The translations under genes and the position numbers were made by a program. DNA of 13,592 nucleotides, taken from Nitrosomonadaceae bacterium. Lineage in GTDB: Bacteria; Pseudomonadota; Gammaproteobacteria; Burkholderiales; Usitatibacteraceae. How positions within the stretch are numbered: the first letter of the stretch is position 1; every line of letters begins with the position of its first letter. The notes under the pieces were generated by a model. That model was not told the DNA's origin and did not search any database. It saw only the letters and a list, made by a program, of their open reading frames with translations. This document shows, one piece after another, positions 7,249-13,502 of the stretch. The stretch is taken from assembly GCA_021300055.1 (NCBI GenBank), contig JAJTHU010000340.1:1-13592 (forward strand). The letters run 5' to 3'.

Positions 7249-7854
7249 TCACGAGCGATCCCCGTGCAGGGTCTCGACGAGCTTGATGCCTTGCTGCTCC
7301 ATATCTACAACCATCACGTCTACCTTGCTCCGGAAGTGGCGGTAGAAGATGAGCGCGGGAATCGCCACCGCGATACCCGCCGCAGTGTTGTATAGCGAAA
7401 TCGAAATCCCGCGAGCGAGCATGGCAGGATTCTGACCGGTCGGTCCGCTCGCACCGAAGATATCGATCATGCCGACTACTGTGCCGAACAGGCCGAGCAG
7501 CGGCGCGACGGTAGCAATGGTTCCAAGGCCCGTGAGGAATCGCTCCATTTCGATCATGACGGCTCGTCCTGCCTCTTCCATCGACTCCTTCATGATGTCG
7601 CGCGAGGACTTGACGTTCGCGAGGCCCGCAGCAAAGACACGGCCAAGGTAAGAGTTCGCATTCAGCTTTGCCAACAGTTCCGGCGTTGCGCCTTGCACGC
7701 GGTAGGCTTCGACCGTATCAGCAAAGAGGTTCGGGGGAAGCACCGCCTTACGTCGCAGCGTCCAGAAGCGTTCACCAATGATGGCAAAGCAAATCACCGA
7801 ACACAGAATGATGAACCAGATAGTCCAACCAGCGGCTTGAATGATTGAAAGCAA
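7249..7854 (-). CDS. exbB: Biopolymer transport protein ExbB/TolQ family (MotA/TolQ/ExbB proton channel)
   Basis: The 201-residue inner-membrane proton channel subunit paired with ExbD. Three membrane helices are visible at about 8-27, 109-132 and 152-171, with a large cytoplasmic loop between the first two. The conserved GLGTIATVAPLLGLFGTVVGMI stretch begins near residue 109, and SISLYNTAAGIAVAIPALI covers the third helix. The start is TTG (MLSIIQAAGW, matching betaproteobacterial ExbB), supported by GGAGA five bases upstream (7860-7864). It is the first gene of the minus-strand operon, divergent from xseA across 575 bp. No good -35/-10 pair was found upstream. Confidence 0.95.
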   Translation of the reverse strand: MLSIIQAAGWTIWFIILCSVICFAIIGERFWTLRRKAVLPPNLFADTVEAYRVQGATPELLAKLNANSYLGRVFAAGLANVKSSRDIMKESMEEAGRAVMIEMERFLTGLGTIATVAPLLGLFGTVVGMIDIFGASGPTGQNPAMLARGISISLYNTAAGIAVAIPALIFYRHFRSKVDVMVVDMEQQGIKLVETLHGDRS

Positions 7855-7922
7855 AGCGGTCTCCAGAAACGAATACGAGAGTCATGGGTGCCTGCGCCGA
7901 TTACGGGCACAAGCAGCCGCGA

Positions 7923-7947
7923 CGCTAAAGGCTGACGAAGTTTAGCG
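7923..7947 (-). promoter_or_regulatory. Hairpin in the upstream/leader region of exbB
   Basis: CGCTAAA (7923-7929) and TTTAGCG (7941-7947) are exact reverse complements with an 11-base loop; two more pairs can form past a bulge. It lies about 70 bp before the exbB start. A leader role is inference. Confidence 0.3.
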
Positions 7948-8220
7948 CGGTTCGTCGGCACACCTCGAATGCATGCGTCGGCAATGTGGGGGCCAGTCCT
8001 ATGTCTACTCGCGCGGGGCGCTGCGCCGGCAGGCTTCGCGCTCGCAGCCGTCACGCAGCAAATTCTCCGGGTGTCGCGATTTCTAGACATACCGTGGAAG
8101 TCGACGCAAATAGGCGTGATTGCGAGGATCGGAATCCGAACACTAGCAACGACGCGGGTTTTCAGGCTGTTTGGCGCCAGATTCAACCAACCACGCCGCG
8201 TCTTGAGTCGGTGTCGCGTT

Positions 8221-8243
8221 TCATCCACAGCTCCTGTGGATAA
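8221..8243. promoter_or_regulatory. Inverted pair of DnaA-box-like sequences
   Basis: TGTGGATAA (8235-8243) is the exact complement of the strong DnaA box TTATCCACA. Facing it, TCATCCACA (8221-8229) differs from that box at one position. The two form an 8-bp inverted repeat, ATCCACAG-CTC-CTGTGGAT (8223-8241). An AT-rich segment follows within about 50 bp. DnaA is a known transcription regulator as well as an initiator; binding here is inference. No dnaA, dnaN or gyrB gene is in the window. Confidence 0.5.
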
Positions 8244-8429
8244 GTCTGTGAGTAGCGCCTGATAAGGCTCCGTAAGTCACGAAACCGTAACGATTTTTTC
8301 CAAGCCGCCTAAAAAATGTGCCAAGCAAAATATGCTGAATTCTCAGTCACTTACAGATCTGTGGTGAGCGTTTGACGCGACAATTCGGGCTTAGCCTAGG
8401 GGCACGCGGACGGTGATACCATTCGGTGG

Positions 8430-9863
8430 ATGAAACCCCCTCGTGACCTGTTGTTTTCGGCCACCCACATGCCCCAAAACCCCGCGCCAGATAACGAGTT
8501 TCAGCCCCCGCCCCTCGCAACCTTGGGCACAGCCACGGTGTGGACTGTGTCCGAACTCAACCGCAGGGTCAGGGGTGCGATTGAAGCAGCATTTGAACTC
8601 CGCTGGGTGCGCGGCGAGCTCTCCAATGTGGTGCGCGCAGCAAGCGGTCACTGGTATTTTTCGCTGAAGGACGACGCCGCGCAGGTTCGCTGCGTGATGT
8701 TTAAGGGCCGAGCGCAGGCGGTGAATTTCACACCCACCAATGGAGTGGAGGTTGAGGTCCGTGCCTTACCGACCTTATATGAAGCGCGCGGCGACTTCCA
8801 ACTCGGTGTCGAGGCGATGCGCCGCGCAGGCGTCGGCGCGCTGCACGAAGCCTTTGAGCGGCTAAAGCGCAAGCTCGATGAAGAAGGGCTCTTCGACCCT
8901 GCGCAAAAGAGACCGCCGCCGACTTTCGCGCGGCGGATCGGCATCGTCACCTCACTCAAGGCGGCGGCGCTAAGAGATGTGTTGACGACCTTTCGTCGGC
9001 GTGCACCGATGATTGAGATCGTCATTTACCCAGCAGCAGTTCAAGGCGCAGACGCCGTGTCGGAGCTAGTGGCGGCGATCAATAGCGCGGCAACGCGTAA
9101 AGAGATCGACGCGCTACTAATTTGTCGCGGGGGTGGCGCGATGGAGGACCTTTGGGCTTTCAACGAGGAACCTGTTGCGCGGGCGATCGCCACTTTCCGC
9201 ATGCACACTCGCCTGCCCGTAGTGTCGGGGGTTGGCCACGAAACGGACTTCACCATTGCAGACTTTGTCGCAGACGTACGCGCACCAACGCCGACCGCAG
9301 GCGCCGAGTTGTTGTCGCCCGACATTCGCCAGTTGCGGGCGGAACGTGAACGCGCCCGCCAAAGATTGCAGCGTGCGCTGCAATCACACGTGGCGCAATG
9401 GCGTCAGGCAGTGGACCTAGCGGCACGCGCGATCGTGTCTCCTTCGCAGCGACTAGACCACGAGCGAGCCGTGCTGAGGAGCTTGCGCCACCGCATTGAA
9501 CGCTGCCAACACTGGCAGCGTTCACAGCGCACAACGCGGCTCGATGGCTTTAGGCATCGCCTTCAACGCGCGACACCCTCGACTGCACTTCGGCAGCAGC
9601 TGCTCGCAGCGCTTGCTGGGTCGATGCAGCGTTCTTCGCGACTTTACGTTGCAAAACTGAATGTCAGCGTCTCTCAGCAGCGTCAGGCGCTGACGATGCT
9701 CGATCCTGCCCGCGTGATGACACGCGGGTATGCGGTCATTCGACGTGCGGATGCAGCCGCGACCGTTGTCACGAGTGCGCTTTCACTGAAGCCTGGTGTA
9801 CCTATCGCAGTGCAGTTTTCCGACGGCCAGATATTGGCAAATGTGACAAAGACCGAACCCTGA
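8430..9863 (+). CDS. xseA: Exodeoxyribonuclease VII large subunit
   Basis: XseA forms exonuclease VII with several XseB subunits and degrades single-stranded DNA from either end. The 477-residue protein has an N-terminal OB-fold for ssDNA (about 38-130, including SGHWYFSLKDDAAQVRCVMF), the catalytic domain with ICRGGGAMEDLWAFNEEPVA near 230-250 and GHETDFTIADFVADVRAPTP near 269-288, a long Arg/Gln-rich coiled coil (about 300-430) that binds XseB, and a C-terminal RGYAVIRR segment. E. coli XseA is 456 residues. The start may instead be the ATG at 8469 (MPQNPAPDNEF), which removes 13 poorly conserved residues; neither has a clear Shine-Dalgarno sequence. xseB is not in the window. Two long perfect hairpins lie in the coiled-coil coding part. 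Confidence 0.96.
   Translation: MKPPRDLLFSATHMPQNPAPDNEFQPPPLATLGTATVWTVSELNRRVRGAIEAAFELRWVRGELSNVVRAASGHWYFSLKDDAAQVRCVMFKGRAQAVNFTPTNGVEVEVRALPTLYEARGDFQLGVEAMRRAGVGALHEAFERLKRKLDEEGLFDPAQKRPPPTFARRIGIVTSLKAAALRDVLTTFRRRAPMIEIVIYPAAVQGADAVSELVAAINSAATRKEIDALLICRGGGAMEDLWAFNEEPVARAIATFRMHTRLPVVSGVGHETDFTIADFVADVRAPTPTAGAELLSPDIRQLRAERERARQRLQRALQSHVAQWRQAVDLAARAIVSPSQRLDHERAVLRSLRHRIERCQHWQRSQRTTRLDGFRHRLQRATPSTALRQQLLAALAGSMQRSSRLYVAKLNVSVSQQRQALTMLDPARVMTRGYAVIRRADAAATVVTSALSLKPGVPIAVQFSDGQILANVTKTEP
9364..9385. repeat. 10-bp arm inverted repeat inside xseA
   Basis: GATTGCAGCG (9364-9373) and CGCTGCAATC (9376-9385) are exact reverse complements with only TG between. As RNA, nine pairs with a GTGC tetraloop would form. 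It falls in the coiled-coil region, where CAGCG repeats arise from Gln-Arg codons. Confidence 0.6.
9497..9524. repeat. Perfect 12-bp hairpin with ACAC loop inside xseA
   Basis: TGAACGCTGCCA (9497-9508) and TGGCAGCGTTCA (9513-9524) are exact reverse complements around a four-base loop. It is the longest perfect short-loop stem I found in the window. It encodes part of IERCQHWQRSQR. Confidence 0.65.
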
Positions 9864-9924
9864 CGCCTTGTGCGACGCAACGGACGCCGCACACCATACT
9901 TGCAGACCTGCTCGCGGCAGCGTA

Positions 9925-9950
9925 ACCTCCTCTGCACCACCCTAGGAGGT
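9925..9950 (+). promoter_or_regulatory. Hairpin that masks the dodecin Shine-Dalgarno sequence
   Basis: ACCTCCT (9925-9931) is the exact complement of AGGAGGT (9944-9950), the full Shine-Dalgarno element of the dodecin gene, with a 12-base loop between. All seven pairs are Watson-Crick. When folded, the ribosome site would be closed; opening by heat, a ligand, a protein or a small RNA would expose it. The structure is seen in the sequence; regulation is inference. Confidence 0.55.
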
Positions 9951-9954
9951 CGAT

Positions 9955-10206
9955 ATGGCAAAAAAAGCGAAACCAGCGAAGTCCAGTACCAAAGCAAGCG
10001 CTTCCGTCTACAAGGTCATTGAGCTCGTCGGCACGAGTTCTGTCTCTTGGGCCGACGCCGCCAAGAACGGCATCACCACAGCAACTAAATCGCTGCGCGA
10101 TGTCCGCGTCGCCGAGGTAACCAAGCTCGACGTAAAGGTCGACAAGTCAGGCAAGCTGACCTACCGCGCCAAGATGAAGCTGTCGTTCAAGTACCACGGC
10201 GACTAA
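9955..10206 (+). CDS. Dodecin family flavin-binding protein with lysine-rich N-terminal tail
   Basis: Dodecins are small proteins that assemble into hollow dodecamers and store or buffer riboflavin, FMN or related flavins in the cytoplasm. The 83-residue product has the dodecin core from residue 18: VYKVIELVGTSSVSWADAAK with the flavin-stacking Trp32, then SLRDVRVAEV and a final YRAKMKLSFKYHGD. The first 17 residues (MAKKAKPAKSSTKASAS) are an extra Lys/Ala/Ser-rich tail not present in typical dodecins of about 65-70 residues. A strong AGGAGG lies five bases before the ATG, but it is complementary to ACCTCCT just upstream and may be masked. It stands alone 91 bp after xseA and converges with miaA 11 bp away. 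No riboflavin gene is nearby. Confidence 0.93.
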   Translation: MAKKAKPAKSSTKASASVYKVIELVGTSSVSWADAAKNGITTATKSLRDVRVAEVTKLDVKVDKSGKLTYRAKMKLSFKYHGD

Positions 10207-10217
10207 GTCTGCTCCGG

Positions 10218-11162
10218 CTACTTCCTGTCGGGATGCCTAAGCCAATGCGCCACCATCGCGGTGGCGCGATGCACTATTTGCGTATCCAAGCAATCGAGCG
10301 GCTCGAACAAAGGCATGCTGCGTAGCCACGTCAGTTGGCGCTTTGCCAACTGACGCGTCGCCGCGATTCCCTGCTCGCGCAACTGCGTCGAGTCGATGTC
10401 ACCATCGAGGTACTGCCACACTTGGCGATAGCCGACGCAGCGCATTGATGGCATGTCAGGACTGAGATTGAAGCGCGCACGCAGTGCGCGAACTTCTTCA
10501 ACAAAACCAGCTGCGAGCATTGCGTCAAAGCGCTCAGCGATGCGCGTATGCAGAATGCTTCGGTCTGAGGGCAACAATGCCATCCCGTGCCAAGCAAACG
10601 GCGGAGCGGGATGGACCTGACGCTGCTGCATCGATGAGATGGGCTGCCCTGTGAGAGCGAAAACCTCCAGCGCACGCTGGATGCGTTGGCTGTCGTTGGG
10701 CGCCAATCGCGCCGCAGTAATTGGGTCAATCGCCGCCAGCTTGGTGTGGAGTTGCGGCCATCCCTCCCGCTCGGCCTGTGTCTCGATCTCGGCACGGATA
10801 GTCGGATCAGCCGGCGGTAGCGCACTAAGGCCATCGAGCAGCGCCTTCACGTACATCATCGTGCCGCCTACGAGCAGCGGTACGCGATTCGCCGCGCGGA
10901 TACGCTCGATCTCGCTGAGCGCATCGCGACGAAAATTTGCAGCAGAGTAGGCCTCGGTCGGCTCAACGAGATCGATAAGTGCGTGGGGATGTGCGCGTAA
11001 CACGTCCTCACCCGGCTTGGCCGTGCCGATGTTCATGTGCCGATAGACCAATGCCGAATCGACGCTGACGAGGTCCAGCGGAAATCGCTCCGCGAGCGCG
11101 CACGCGAGTGCCGTTTTCCCAGCGGCAGTGGGACCAAGCAAGAAAAGAACAGGCGCGTCCAA
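10218..11162 (-). CDS. miaA: tRNA dimethylallyltransferase MiaA
   Basis: MiaA transfers a dimethylallyl group to N6 of A37 in tRNAs that read codons starting with U, the first step of ms2i6A. The 314-residue protein has the P-loop GPTAAGKT (10-17), the DSALVYR motif (35-41), GTAKP, LLVGGTMMYVKAL and the conserved RQLAKRQLTW segment near 268-278. The start appears to be TTG: an in-frame stop that is also the mutL stop (TAG, 11178-11180) lies 15 bases upstream, and no later ATG or GTG keeps the P-loop. No clear Shine-Dalgarno sequence is present, which fits translational coupling to mutL. The mutL-miaA order is common in proteobacteria. Confidence 0.95.
   Translation of the reverse strand: MDAPVLFLLGPTAAGKTALACALAERFPLDLVSVDSALVYRHMNIGTAKPGEDVLRAHPHALIDLVEPTEAYSAANFRRDALSEIERIRAANRVPLLVGGTMMYVKALLDGLSALPPADPTIRAEIETQAEREGWPQLHTKLAAIDPITAARLAPNDSQRIQRALEVFALTGQPISSMQQRQVHPAPPFAWHGMALLPSDRSILHTRIAERFDAMLAAGFVEEVRALRARFNLSPDMPSMRCVGYRQVWQYLDGDIDSTQLREQGIAATRQLAKRQLTWLRSMPLFEPLDCLDTQIVHRATAMVAHWLRHPDRK
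10247..10267. repeat. 8-bp GC-rich hairpin at the miaA 3' end
   Basis: GCGCCACC (10247-10254) and GGTGGCGC (10260-10267) are exact reverse complements with a five-base loop. It lies about 45 bp past the dodecin stop on the plus strand and inside the last codons of miaA on the minus strand. No T-run follows, so it is at best a weak terminator or RNA 3' protector for the dodecin transcript. Confidence 0.45.
10329..10355. repeat. Perfect 11-bp hairpin inside miaA
   Basis: CGTCAGTTGGC (10329-10339) and GCCAACTGACG (10345-10355) are exact reverse complements with loop GCTTT. It encodes the conserved RQLAKRQLT motif, whose internal repeat RQL-RQL explains part of the symmetry. Confidence 0.6.
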
Positions 11163-11177
11163 AGTCTGGCGAGAGAC

Positions 11178-12998
11178 CTAGCGACCGCGCATGAACAAAC
11201 GATCCAGATCCTGAATCGTAAACTCGTGCCAGGTTGGGCGGCCATGATTGCACTGGCCACTGCGCTCTGTCGATTCCATCTGACGTAGCAGCGCGTTCAT
11301 TTCCGCAATGCTTAGCTGTCGGTTGGCACGAACGGCTGCATGACATGCCATCGTCGAAAGCACCTCGTCGCGGCGCTGCTCGAGCGCGTGCGACGCGCCA
11401 TGCTCGCCGAGGCTTTCGAGCATTTCACGAAGCAAGTCGACCGGCTCACGCCGATCTAGCATGGCAGGCACCGCGCGGATCGCAACCTCGTTTTCACCAA
11501 GCGCGCCAAGGTCGAAGCCGAGCGCGGCTAATAGGGTACGGTTTTCGTCGAGTAACGCGCGCTCGCGGGCACTTATGGCGAACGCAATCGGGGCGAGCAA
11601 AGGCTGGGACGCAGCCTCACCCGTGTCCAGCTCCCGCTTGAACCGCTCATACAAGATGCGTTCATGCGCCGCGTGCATGTCGACCAGAACGAGTCCACGT
11701 TGCGTTTGCGCGAGTATGTAGATGCCGTGCAATAAACCAAGCGCAAATCCAAGCGGAGGAAAAGCGTCGCTGCCATCCGGCATCGCCGCCGGTGCGGCAA
11801 TGCGCGCAGCATCCATCTCCGGCCGCTGTGTGTCGCCACGCATAACGTCGTAAAAGCTTGAGGGCTGCTGCACGCCCTGCAGCGGTGGCGCAGTTGAAAG
11901 CGGCTGAGCCGGATAAAGCGGCATCGGGCGCTGTACAAAAGTGTTGGGGTTCGTTCGCGAGGTGGAAACATACGCCTCGGGCTCCGCTTCGGGTCGCGGC
12001 ACCTCGGCGCTCGTCGCCGCGAGTGCCTTGCGTACAGCGTGGTACACAAACTGATGAACCGCGCGCGCGTCGCGAAAGCGTACTTCCGCTTTCGCCGGAT
12101 GAACGTTGACATCGACGAGTGACGGATCGATGCGGAGAAACACCGCAAAAGCGGGCTGCCGGTGGCCGTGCAAAACATCTGCGTAGGCCTCTCGCAGCGC
12201 ATGTTGCAACAACTTGTCTCTGACGAATCTTCCGTTGACGAAAACATACTGCTGATCGCGGCTGGCACGCGAGTATCTTGGCAGCGCCGCAAACCCACTC
12301 AAGGCAATCAGGGGCTGGTCTGCATCAACAAGCACACTCGCATCGACAAAGTCCTCGCCAGCAATTGCACCGACGCGTTCGAGCAGAGACTGTCTTGGGT
12401 ATGACCATACGACGCGCCCATTGTGTGACAAACCGAAAGCAACCTCGGGGTGCGCGATTGCGATACGCGAGGCTGCATCCTCGGCATGACCAAACTCGGT
12501 TGCTTCGGTCTTCAGAAACTTGCGCCGCGCTGGCGTGTTGAAAAACAAGTCTTCCGCCTCGATCACCGTTCCCGCTGCCAGCGCTGCTGGCTCAATCGGT
12601 CCCATCGCGCCACCAGTCACCACAAGCCGGTGAGCATGCGGTGCGGCAGCCGTACGCGAAGTAAGCGTCATCCGCGATATCGCTGCCAGACTCGCCAACG
12701 CCTCCCCGCGAAACCCCATGGAGGCCACACGCTCAAGGTCTTCAAGCGTGCGGATCTTCGATGTCGCGTGGCGAGCGACCGCATTCGGCAGATCGCTACG
12801 GTCGATCCCGGTGCCGTCGTCAGCGACGCGAATGCGTTTCACGCCGCCTTGCAGCAGATCAATGTTGACCTGCGTTGCCCCTGCGTCAATGCTGTTTTCG
12901 GCCAACTCTTTCACCCCAGACGCGGGGCGCTCTACGACCTCGCCAGCGGCAATTTGGTTAATTAGAAGTTCGGGGAGTGGACAAATGACGCTCGGCAC
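11178..12998 (-). CDS. mutL: DNA mismatch repair protein MutL
   Basis: MutL links mismatch recognition by MutS to strand incision. The 606-residue protein has the GHKL ATPase N-terminus: LINQIAAGEVVERPASGVKE, with E34/N35 in AENSIDAG, then DDGTGI and GFRGEALAS. After a proline-rich linker (about 345-420) comes the dimerisation domain. It carries DMHAAHERILYE (440-451), which fits the DQHAx2Ex4E endonuclease motif with Q changed to M, QPLLAP (465-470), which resembles the beta-clamp binding motif, ACHAAV (551-556) and CNHGRP (583-588). This suggests a nicking MutL, as in bacteria without MutH. The start is GTG, giving the conserved MPSVICPLPELLINQ; no strong Shine-Dalgarno sequence is seen. 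miaA follows after 15 bases. Confidence 0.97.
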   Translation of the reverse strand: MPSVICPLPELLINQIAAGEVVERPASGVKELAENSIDAGATQVNIDLLQGGVKRIRVADDGTGIDRSDLPNAVARHATSKIRTLEDLERVASMGFRGEALASLAAISRMTLTSRTAAAPHAHRLVVTGGAMGPIEPAALAAGTVIEAEDLFFNTPARRKFLKTEATEFGHAEDAASRIAIAHPEVAFGLSHNGRVVWSYPRQSLLERVGAIAGEDFVDASVLVDADQPLIALSGFAALPRYSRASRDQQYVFVNGRFVRDKLLQHALREAYADVLHGHRQPAFAVFLRIDPSLVDVNVHPAKAEVRFRDARAVHQFVYHAVRKALAATSAEVPRPEAEPEAYVSTSRTNPNTFVQRPMPLYPAQPLSTAPPLQGVQQPSSFYDVMRGDTQRPEMDAARIAAPAAMPDGSDAFPPLGFALGLLHGIYILAQTQRGLVLVDMHAAHERILYERFKRELDTGEAASQPLLAPIAFAISARERALLDENRTLLAALGFDLGALGENEVAIRAVPAMLDRREPVDLLREMLESLGEHGASHALEQRRDEVLSTMACHAAVRANRQLSIAEMNALLRQMESTERSGQCNHGRPTWHEFTIQDLDRLFMRGR

Positions 12999-13051
12999 AG
13001 CACATGCTTTCTGGGTTTAACGGGTCCGAGGAACCGCAGGAAAAGGCAGCC

Positions 13052-13240
13052 ATGGCCAAATCTCTGCGCGAACGCGTTGGAAGATTATTGACGTGCAAAG
13101 AGGGGCATTTTGCCAGCCCGCGTCAGGGCCCGAGAAATTGCGCCCGCCGGGACATTTGGCGAAAGCGGCCACACCCGAAAAAAATGTGCCGTGTGTCACA
13201 AAAAGGAGACAGGCATCCCCTATTCGGGGTATTTCGATAG
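13052..13240 (+). CDS. Possible small hypothetical protein (doubtful)
   Basis: The 62-residue product begins MAKSLRERVGRLL and ends GVFR. AAAAGG lies six bases before the ATG. It contains three cysteines without a metal-binding spacing and many basic residues. It resembles no family I recognise, and its codon choice (TTA, AGA, GTA) is unlike the neighbours. The last third overlaps a suspected dispersed-repeat remnant, so it may be a chance frame. Confidence 0.15.
   Translation: MAKSLRERVGRLLTCKEGHFASPRQGPRNCARRDIWRKRPHPKKMCRVSQKGDRHPLFGVFR
13185..13240 (+). repeat. Possible remnant of a dispersed repeat (REP/RAYT-like)
   Basis: The stretch with GTGTGTCACAAAAAGGAGAC (13191-13210), then AGGCATCCCC and TATTCGGGG, resembles intergenic repeats I recall near IS200-like REP-associated transposases in proteobacteria. 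The 8-mer GTGTCACA recurs at 13361-13368. The identification is from memory, and no transposase is present in the window. Confidence 0.25.
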
Positions 13241-13268
13241 GAATCAGTCGCAAGACCAGCTCCCCACG

Positions 13269-13297
13269 CCGTCAAATGTCCGGACATTGCTTGACGG
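13269..13297. repeat. Nested palindrome
   Basis: CCGTCAA (13269-13275) pairs with TTGACGG (13291-13297), enclosing ATGTCCGGACAT (13276-13287), itself a perfect 12-bp palindrome; only TGC (13288-13290) is unpaired. It could be an operator, an element end or a structured RNA. No adjacent T-run. Confidence 0.5.
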
Positions 13298-13392
13298 TTG
13301 CGACCCATTTCAATAACGTGTAACCCGTTCTAGAACAATCACATACGTTCGACAATCAACGTGTCACATAACCATCGGTGAATCCGGTCCTG

Positions 13393-13438
13393 TGGTCTCG
13401 GAACTGTCGCATTACAACTGCGACGAAATTTGAGACCA
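13393..13438 (+). promoter_or_regulatory. Two-tier stem-loop upstream of the frame at 13503
   Basis: TGGTCTC (13393-13399) pairs with GAGACCA (13432-13438). Inside, GTCGCA (13406-13411) pairs with TGCGAC (13419-13424) around loop TTACAAC. The stems are separated by six- and seven-base internal-loop strands. It lies 65 bp before the ATG at 13503 and could be a leader RNA structure; function unknown. Confidence 0.45.
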
Positions 13439-13502
13439 ACGAGGCTGTTTCCGGAGGGCGCCAACCGCCGCCAAAGAAGACCTTCTTACCCGCCTAAGCC
13501 CG

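Larger units (their letters stand above)
7855..8429. other. 575-bp divergent intergenic region between exbB and xseA
   Basis: No convincing gene. Several reading frames are open on both strands for 60-140 codons but resemble nothing known and lack good ribosome sites. It holds a hairpin near exbB (7923-7947), a DnaA-box-like inverted repeat (8221-8243), an AT-rich stretch (8285-8345) and a -35-like TTGACG (8372-8377) upstream of xseA without a good -10 partner. Confidence 0.6.
12999..13502. other. Intergenic region upstream of mutL without a convincing gene
   Basis: About 500 bp. A 62-codon frame from an ATG at 13052, with AAAAGG six bases upstream, is possible but resembles no known family and runs through a suspected repeat remnant (13185-13240). 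Nested inverted repeats lie at 13269-13297 and 13393-13438. The promoters for mutL and for the rightward frame at 13503 should be here, but no clear -35/-10 pair was found. Confidence 0.5.

Noticed and set aside
7969..8262. A 97-codon plus-strand frame with a hydrophobic start in the exbB-xseA gap
   Set aside because: No Shine-Dalgarno sequence, no family resemblance, several overlapping alternatives on both strands, and it crosses the DnaA-box repeat.
8221..8345. Chromosomal replication origin
   Set aside because: Only two boxes, and none of dnaA, dnaN, gyrB, rpmH or parAB is nearby; a regulatory or titration site is more economical.
10207..10217. Intrinsic terminator between dodecin and miaA
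   Set aside because: The 11-bp gap has no stem and no T-run; the GC stem at 10247-10267 also lacks a T-run.
13110..13316. A 68-codon frame containing CAVCH, a c-type haem motif
   Set aside because: No signal peptide, no ribosome site, and the motif is read through a suspected repeat remnant; probably coincidence.
13291..13318. TTGACG followed 16 bases later by ATAACG as a promoter for the rightward frame
   Set aside because: The -10 match is poor and the -35 is part of a palindrome arm; not supportable alone.
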